DNA of 64,000 bases from Lysobacterales bacterium (GTDB lineage: Bacteria > Pseudomonadota > Gammaproteobacteria > Xanthomonadales > UBA2363): assembly GCA_019634735.1 (NCBI GenBank), contig JAHCAT010000006.1, positions 153,457-217,456 on the forward strand. Reading direction: 5' to 3'. The translations under genes and the position numbers were made by a program. The number at the start of each line of letters is the position of its first letter. The stretch's first letter is position 1. Under the pieces are notes generated by a model. The model saw nothing but the letters and a program-made list of their open reading frames with translations. It was not told the DNA's origin and did not search any database. This document shows, piece by piece, positions 61,009 through 64,000 of the stretch.

Positions 61009-63879
61009 TCAGGCCAACGTGTCCAGCGTCAGAGGTTCGATGCCCCGCGCACGGTCGATCTTCTCGGCCACGCGGAAGGCGGCATCCAGTTCGCTGATGC
61101 CGTGCTGCTGCATCAACTGGAAGCGTTCGGCCTTCTCCTCGGGCTCGGTCATCGCCATCGCCAGGTAGAGGCTGGGCGGCACGGCGCGGAACAGCACCTC
61201 CATCGACTTGGACAGGATGACGCCCTCGCTGAACTTGCCGGCCTCCTTGCGGGCCGAGAGCATCAGCGCCTTCTGCGAAGCGTTGAGTTCGCGGAAGCGC
61301 GCGATCTTCTCCACTTCATCGGGCGGCATCGACAGGCAGATCCACCACTCGATCATGTTGAGCATGGGCTCGGCCGCTTTCGGCAGGTCGTCCAGGTTCT
61401 GCGTGGCGAGCCAGAACCAGGCGCCGAGCTTGCGCCACATCTTGGTGATCTTGACCACGTAGGGCGCGAGCAGCGGGTTCTTCGTGATGATGTGGCCTTC
61501 GTCCGTCACGTTGATGATCGGGCGGCCCAGGAACTGGTCGCGCTCGGCGATGTTGTTGACCGTGTTGATGAGCGAGATGTAGGCAATCGAGAGTTGGGCG
61601 TTGTAGCCCTCGCGCGCGAAGGTCGCGAGATCCACGATGGTGATGTCCGCCTCGGGCCACGGCGTGCCGGACCGGTCGAACATCTCCCCGTCCACGCCCT
61701 GGCAGAACATGTCCATGGCGTCGGCCATCTCCAGCAGCCGTGCGCGCCGCATCTCCGGCAGCGTGGCGTCGCGGGCGCGCTCGCGCAGCGCGTCGCGCAC
61801 ATCGCGCGTGAGCACAGTGCGTCTGTCTGCCACGCAATGCTGGGCCGCATCGAGAATGCACTGGCGGATCAGGCTGCGGTCGGCGCGCGTCATGCGCGCT
61901 TCTTCCTTGTCCTCGCCGCCGGTGATCATCAGTCGCGCAGTGATCTCCAGCTCGCCGAGCACGTCGCGCTGCTCGTCGCCTTCCACGGCCATGCCGGCAT
62001 CGGGCTGATCTTCGTCGAGCGCATCGGCGTCCAGCGTCTGTACCTGGCTCGGCGTATCGACCAGCCGCCAGGCGTCGGCGAACGGAGCCAGACTGACGCC
62101 CGCGCCCGGCGCGAGCTTCACGCGATGCACGGTGAGGCCCAACCGTGCCGCGAAGTCGCCGAACAGGCCGAAGCTGTTGCCCGCCTCGACGATGAACAGG
62201 CGCGGCCGATAGATCGCCGTCACCTGATTCAGGATGTTGTTGAGCGTCGCGCTCTTGCCCGAACCCGTGGGGCCGAACAGGAACAGATGCGCGTTCATCT
62301 GCCGGTCGAGGCGGTTCAACGGATCGAAGGTGATCGGGCCGCCGCCGCGGTTGAAGAACGTGATGCCCGGATGCCCCGTGCCCTGGCTGCGGCCCCAGAC
62401 CGGCGCCAGGTTCGCCGCATGTTGCGCGAACATGAGCTGGGTGTACCACTGGCGCTTGTCGGCAGCCGGATCGAACACGCACGGCAGCCAGCGCAGATAG
62501 CTGTTCAGCGGCGCCACCTCGTCCTCTTCGCGCACCGGTTGCAGGCCGGCGTTGAGCATCACGTTGACGAGCTGCAGGCCGCGCGCATCGAGCTGGGCCA
62601 GGTCGCGGCCGCGCAGGTAGAACGCCAGCGCGCCGCGGTAGAGCTTGTGCGCGCTGCCGATCAGGGAGCGGGCTTCCTGCACGTCCTTGAGCGTCTGCTC
62701 CGACGCCAGCGTCTCGCCCACGGCCTTCTTCGCCAGGTGGTTGAGATCCGCTTCCAGGACATCCTGCGGCGTGGCGACCATCGTGAGACAAATCAAGGTG
62801 TCTTCCGGCATCTGGTCGAACAGCGTGTTGATGGCATCCCCTTTGCGGGTCTCGCCGGTCAGGTGTCCGGTGCCGGGCGGCATGCGCAGCCGGTCTGTGA
62901 TCAGCACGCGGTGCGGCATGCCGTCGAAGTACCAGGTGCCATGCTCCACGTCGGAGCGTGGCTGGCCGAAGAACAACCGCTGGCTGAAATCCCGACCGCT
63001 CGCCAGTTCGATCTCGCCGTCTTCGGTCTCGTCGGGGTAGCGCGCCAGCGCGTAGAAGCGCTCCCGATCCTCTGCACTCGGCCCGAGCATCGCGGGGCGC
63101 GGATTGAACCACCGCAGCAGCCAGTCGTGGACGTCGGCCGCGACCATGCGCCGTGCCTGGATGCCGGCGTTCGCCAAGCCGCCGGACAGGCGGTCGCAGA
63201 CGATGTTCAGCATCTGCTCGGGCGTCTGGCCGCGGCGGCTTGCCTGCCCGGTGGCACGGCGATAGATCACCATGCGCACCCGCCGCGTCTGGCCGCGCCA
63301 GCGCAGCCGCGTGACCACCGTGTCCTCGAACAGGCCGCCCGGCTTGGCGACCGCGCGCAGATGGTGGCCGAAGAAGCGCAAATAGAACTCGGTGAAGGCC
63401 GTATCGCGGGCGCGCGGCTGCACGTAGTCGCGCAGGGTCTGCATGTACTGGTCGAAGCTGGGCTCGTCCTGGGCGTAGAGCTGGAGCACCCAGGGGTTTT
63501 CGTCCAGCTCATCGAACGAGTCCTGGAGCGCGTTCTCCAAGGCATCGCGGGCATGCGCGAGCCAGCCGGGTTCCCGGCCCTCGGTGCCCAACGGCACCAA
63601 CTCGTAGAAGGCAGCGACCGACTGCCCATCCTCCAGCAGCATGGACTTCGACTGCGGCAGGAACTCCACCCAAGGCAGCAGTTCCGCGAGCGACGGTGCG
63701 ACGTCGTACAGCGCCTGCTCGTCGGCTACCGTCGCCGGCCTGCGGCCCTGGACCGCTGCGCCGGGTTCGGGGATGCCGGCCTGGCGTAAGGCCTCGACGT
63801 GGCGCTGCCAGCCGTCCGGCTGCTCGTCACCGCCAGCGCCGGATACGGCCAGCTTTGGCCAAGGGAGCTTCCAGCGCAT
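61009..63879 (-). CDS. Conjugative transfer ATPase, PFL_4706 family (TraC/VirB4)
   Basis: Cytoplasmic motor ATPase of the T4SS, 956 aa (TIGR03744-type), which energises pilus assembly. The N-terminal domain (about 60-480) is followed by the VirB4 P-loop domain with Walker A FGPTGSGKSATLNNI (coded near 62245-62280), Walker B-like INVTDEGHIITK and the sensor region LGAWFWLATQNLDDLP. The ending SKSMEVLFRAVPPSLYLAMAMTEPEEKAERF is characteristic. Start overlaps the stop of the lipoprotein gene by one base (ATGA/TGA). The longest gene of the window and intact. Confidence 0.94.
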   Translation of the reverse strand: MRWKLPWPKLAVSGAGGDEQPDGWQRHVEALRQAGIPEPGAAVQGRRPATVADEQALYDVAPSLAELLPWVEFLPQSKSMLLEDGQSVAAFYELVPLGTEGREPGWLAHARDALENALQDSFDELDENPWVLQLYAQDEPSFDQYMQTLRDYVQPRARDTAFTEFYLRFFGHHLRAVAKPGGLFEDTVVTRLRWRGQTRRVRMVIYRRATGQASRRGQTPEQMLNIVCDRLSGGLANAGIQARRMVAADVHDWLLRWFNPRPAMLGPSAEDRERFYALARYPDETEDGEIELASGRDFSQRLFFGQPRSDVEHGTWYFDGMPHRVLITDRLRMPPGTGHLTGETRKGDAINTLFDQMPEDTLICLTMVATPQDVLEADLNHLAKKAVGETLASEQTLKDVQEARSLIGSAHKLYRGALAFYLRGRDLAQLDARGLQLVNVMLNAGLQPVREEDEVAPLNSYLRWLPCVFDPAADKRQWYTQLMFAQHAANLAPVWGRSQGTGHPGITFFNRGGGPITFDPLNRLDRQMNAHLFLFGPTGSGKSATLNNILNQVTAIYRPRLFIVEAGNSFGLFGDFAARLGLTVHRVKLAPGAGVSLAPFADAWRLVDTPSQVQTLDADALDEDQPDAGMAVEGDEQRDVLGELEITARLMITGGEDKEEARMTRADRSLIRQCILDAAQHCVADRRTVLTRDVRDALRERARDATLPEMRRARLLEMADAMDMFCQGVDGEMFDRSGTPWPEADITIVDLATFAREGYNAQLSIAYISLINTVNNIAERDQFLGRPIINVTDEGHIITKNPLLAPYVVKITKMWRKLGAWFWLATQNLDDLPKAAEPMLNMIEWWICLSMPPDEVEKIARFRELNASQKALMLSARKEAGKFSEGVILSKSMEVLFRAVPPSLYLAMAMTEPEEKAERFQLMQQHGISELDAAFRVAEKIDRARGIEPLTLDTLA

Positions 63880-64000
63880 CAGTAGTCCTCCACGCGCTCG
63901 CCCGGCATCGCGTACTGCACGCGCTGGTACAGCGGGAAAACCGTCGTGTAGCCCGGCACGGGAACGGGGTCCGTGCCCGCCAGGTGCGGAAACACGTACA
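63879..64000 (-). CDS. TIGR03751-type conjugative transfer lipoprotein (3' end only)
   Basis: Only the last 40 codons are visible: the sequence ends VYVFPHLAGTDPVPVPGYTTVF and PLYQRVQYAMPGERVEDY before the TGA. The PVPGYTTVFPLY(E/Q)RV(H/Q)YA ending is that of the TIGR03751 lipoprotein that precedes the VirB4-type ATPase in ICEs of this family. Overlaps the ATPase start. The gene continues past the right edge. Confidence 0.8.
   Translation of the reverse strand, partial: YVFPHLAGTDPVPVPGYTTVFPLYQRVQYAMPGERVEDY

Noticed and set aside
60988..63789. 933-codon plus-strand open frame opposite the VirB4-type ATPase
   Set aside because: His/Arg/Gln-rich shadow of the conserved ATPase on the other strand; no family features.

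Overview
The window comes from a very GC-rich gammaproteobacterium, most likely a member of the Xanthomonadales (Lysobacterales). The evidence is gene order rather than a marker gene: xerD-dsbC, holC-pepA divergent from lptF-lptG, and thiS-thiG-trmB are arrangements familiar from that order. No rRNA or other strong taxonomic marker is present.

Positions 1-42290 are chromosomal. In order: an edge-truncated secreted protein; dsbC and xerD; an RDD membrane protein; a gene-poor stretch with a REP-like palindrome and a long heptamer minisatellite; holC and pepA divergent from lptF-lptG (LPS export); a secreted M23 peptidase behind a foldable leader; a tightly packed lemA / M48 protease / MFS transporter / LytS-LytR-type two-component cluster; a beta-lactamase-fold serine hydrolase; a second gene-poor stretch with two more palindromes; a TonB-family protein; an SRPBCC-GyrI fusion; a histone H1-like protein; gcvT-gcvH (glycine cleavage); a ferric iron ABC permease and binding protein behind a Fur-like box; SPFH-NfeD membrane proteins; an NtrY/NtrC-type kinase and regulator downstream of a MacB-like ABC exporter; a FecA-like TonB-dependent receptor with a weaker Fur-like box; an SLC13 transporter; trmB-thiG-thiS; and mscL.

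From the 3' end of tRNA-Gly(CCC) at 42291-42364 to the right edge the DNA is an integrative and conjugative element (ICE) of the ICEclc / PFGI-1 kind. It begins with attL and a cluster of AAGTCC hexamers, then a 617-residue tRNA-Gly-type integrase, a regulatory pair (LysR effector domain without a DNA-binding domain, divergent from an XRE repressor), and a MobH relaxase with a probable oriT upstream. The conjugation apparatus follows: DUF3742, TraG-like, the PFL_4711 / PFL_4710 / PFL_4709 families, a DsbA-like thioredoxin, the PFL_4706 VirB4/TraC ATPase and the start of a TIGR03751 lipoprotein. Two cargo blocks interrupt it: an AbiEi/AbiEii toxin-antitoxin or phage-defence module next to the relaxase, and a chromate-resistance operon (chrB, chrA, an Fe/Mn superoxide dismutase, a stand-alone ChrB-domain protein and an MFS transporter) between the PFL_4709 gene and radC. 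The element looks less GC-rich than the chromosome and has AT-rich patches at its control regions. Its right end lies outside the window.

The most notable details are a perfect 20-bp tandem duplication that frameshifts the MFS gene of the chromate operon; the heptamer arrays that abut the stop codons of holC and the SRPBCC gene; the AAGTCC cluster between att and int; the probable oriT; an inverted repeat touching the abiEi start codon; and the degenerate GAFTGA loop in the sigma-54-type regulator beside the ABC exporter. I see no CRISPR array, no insertion sequence and no rRNA.
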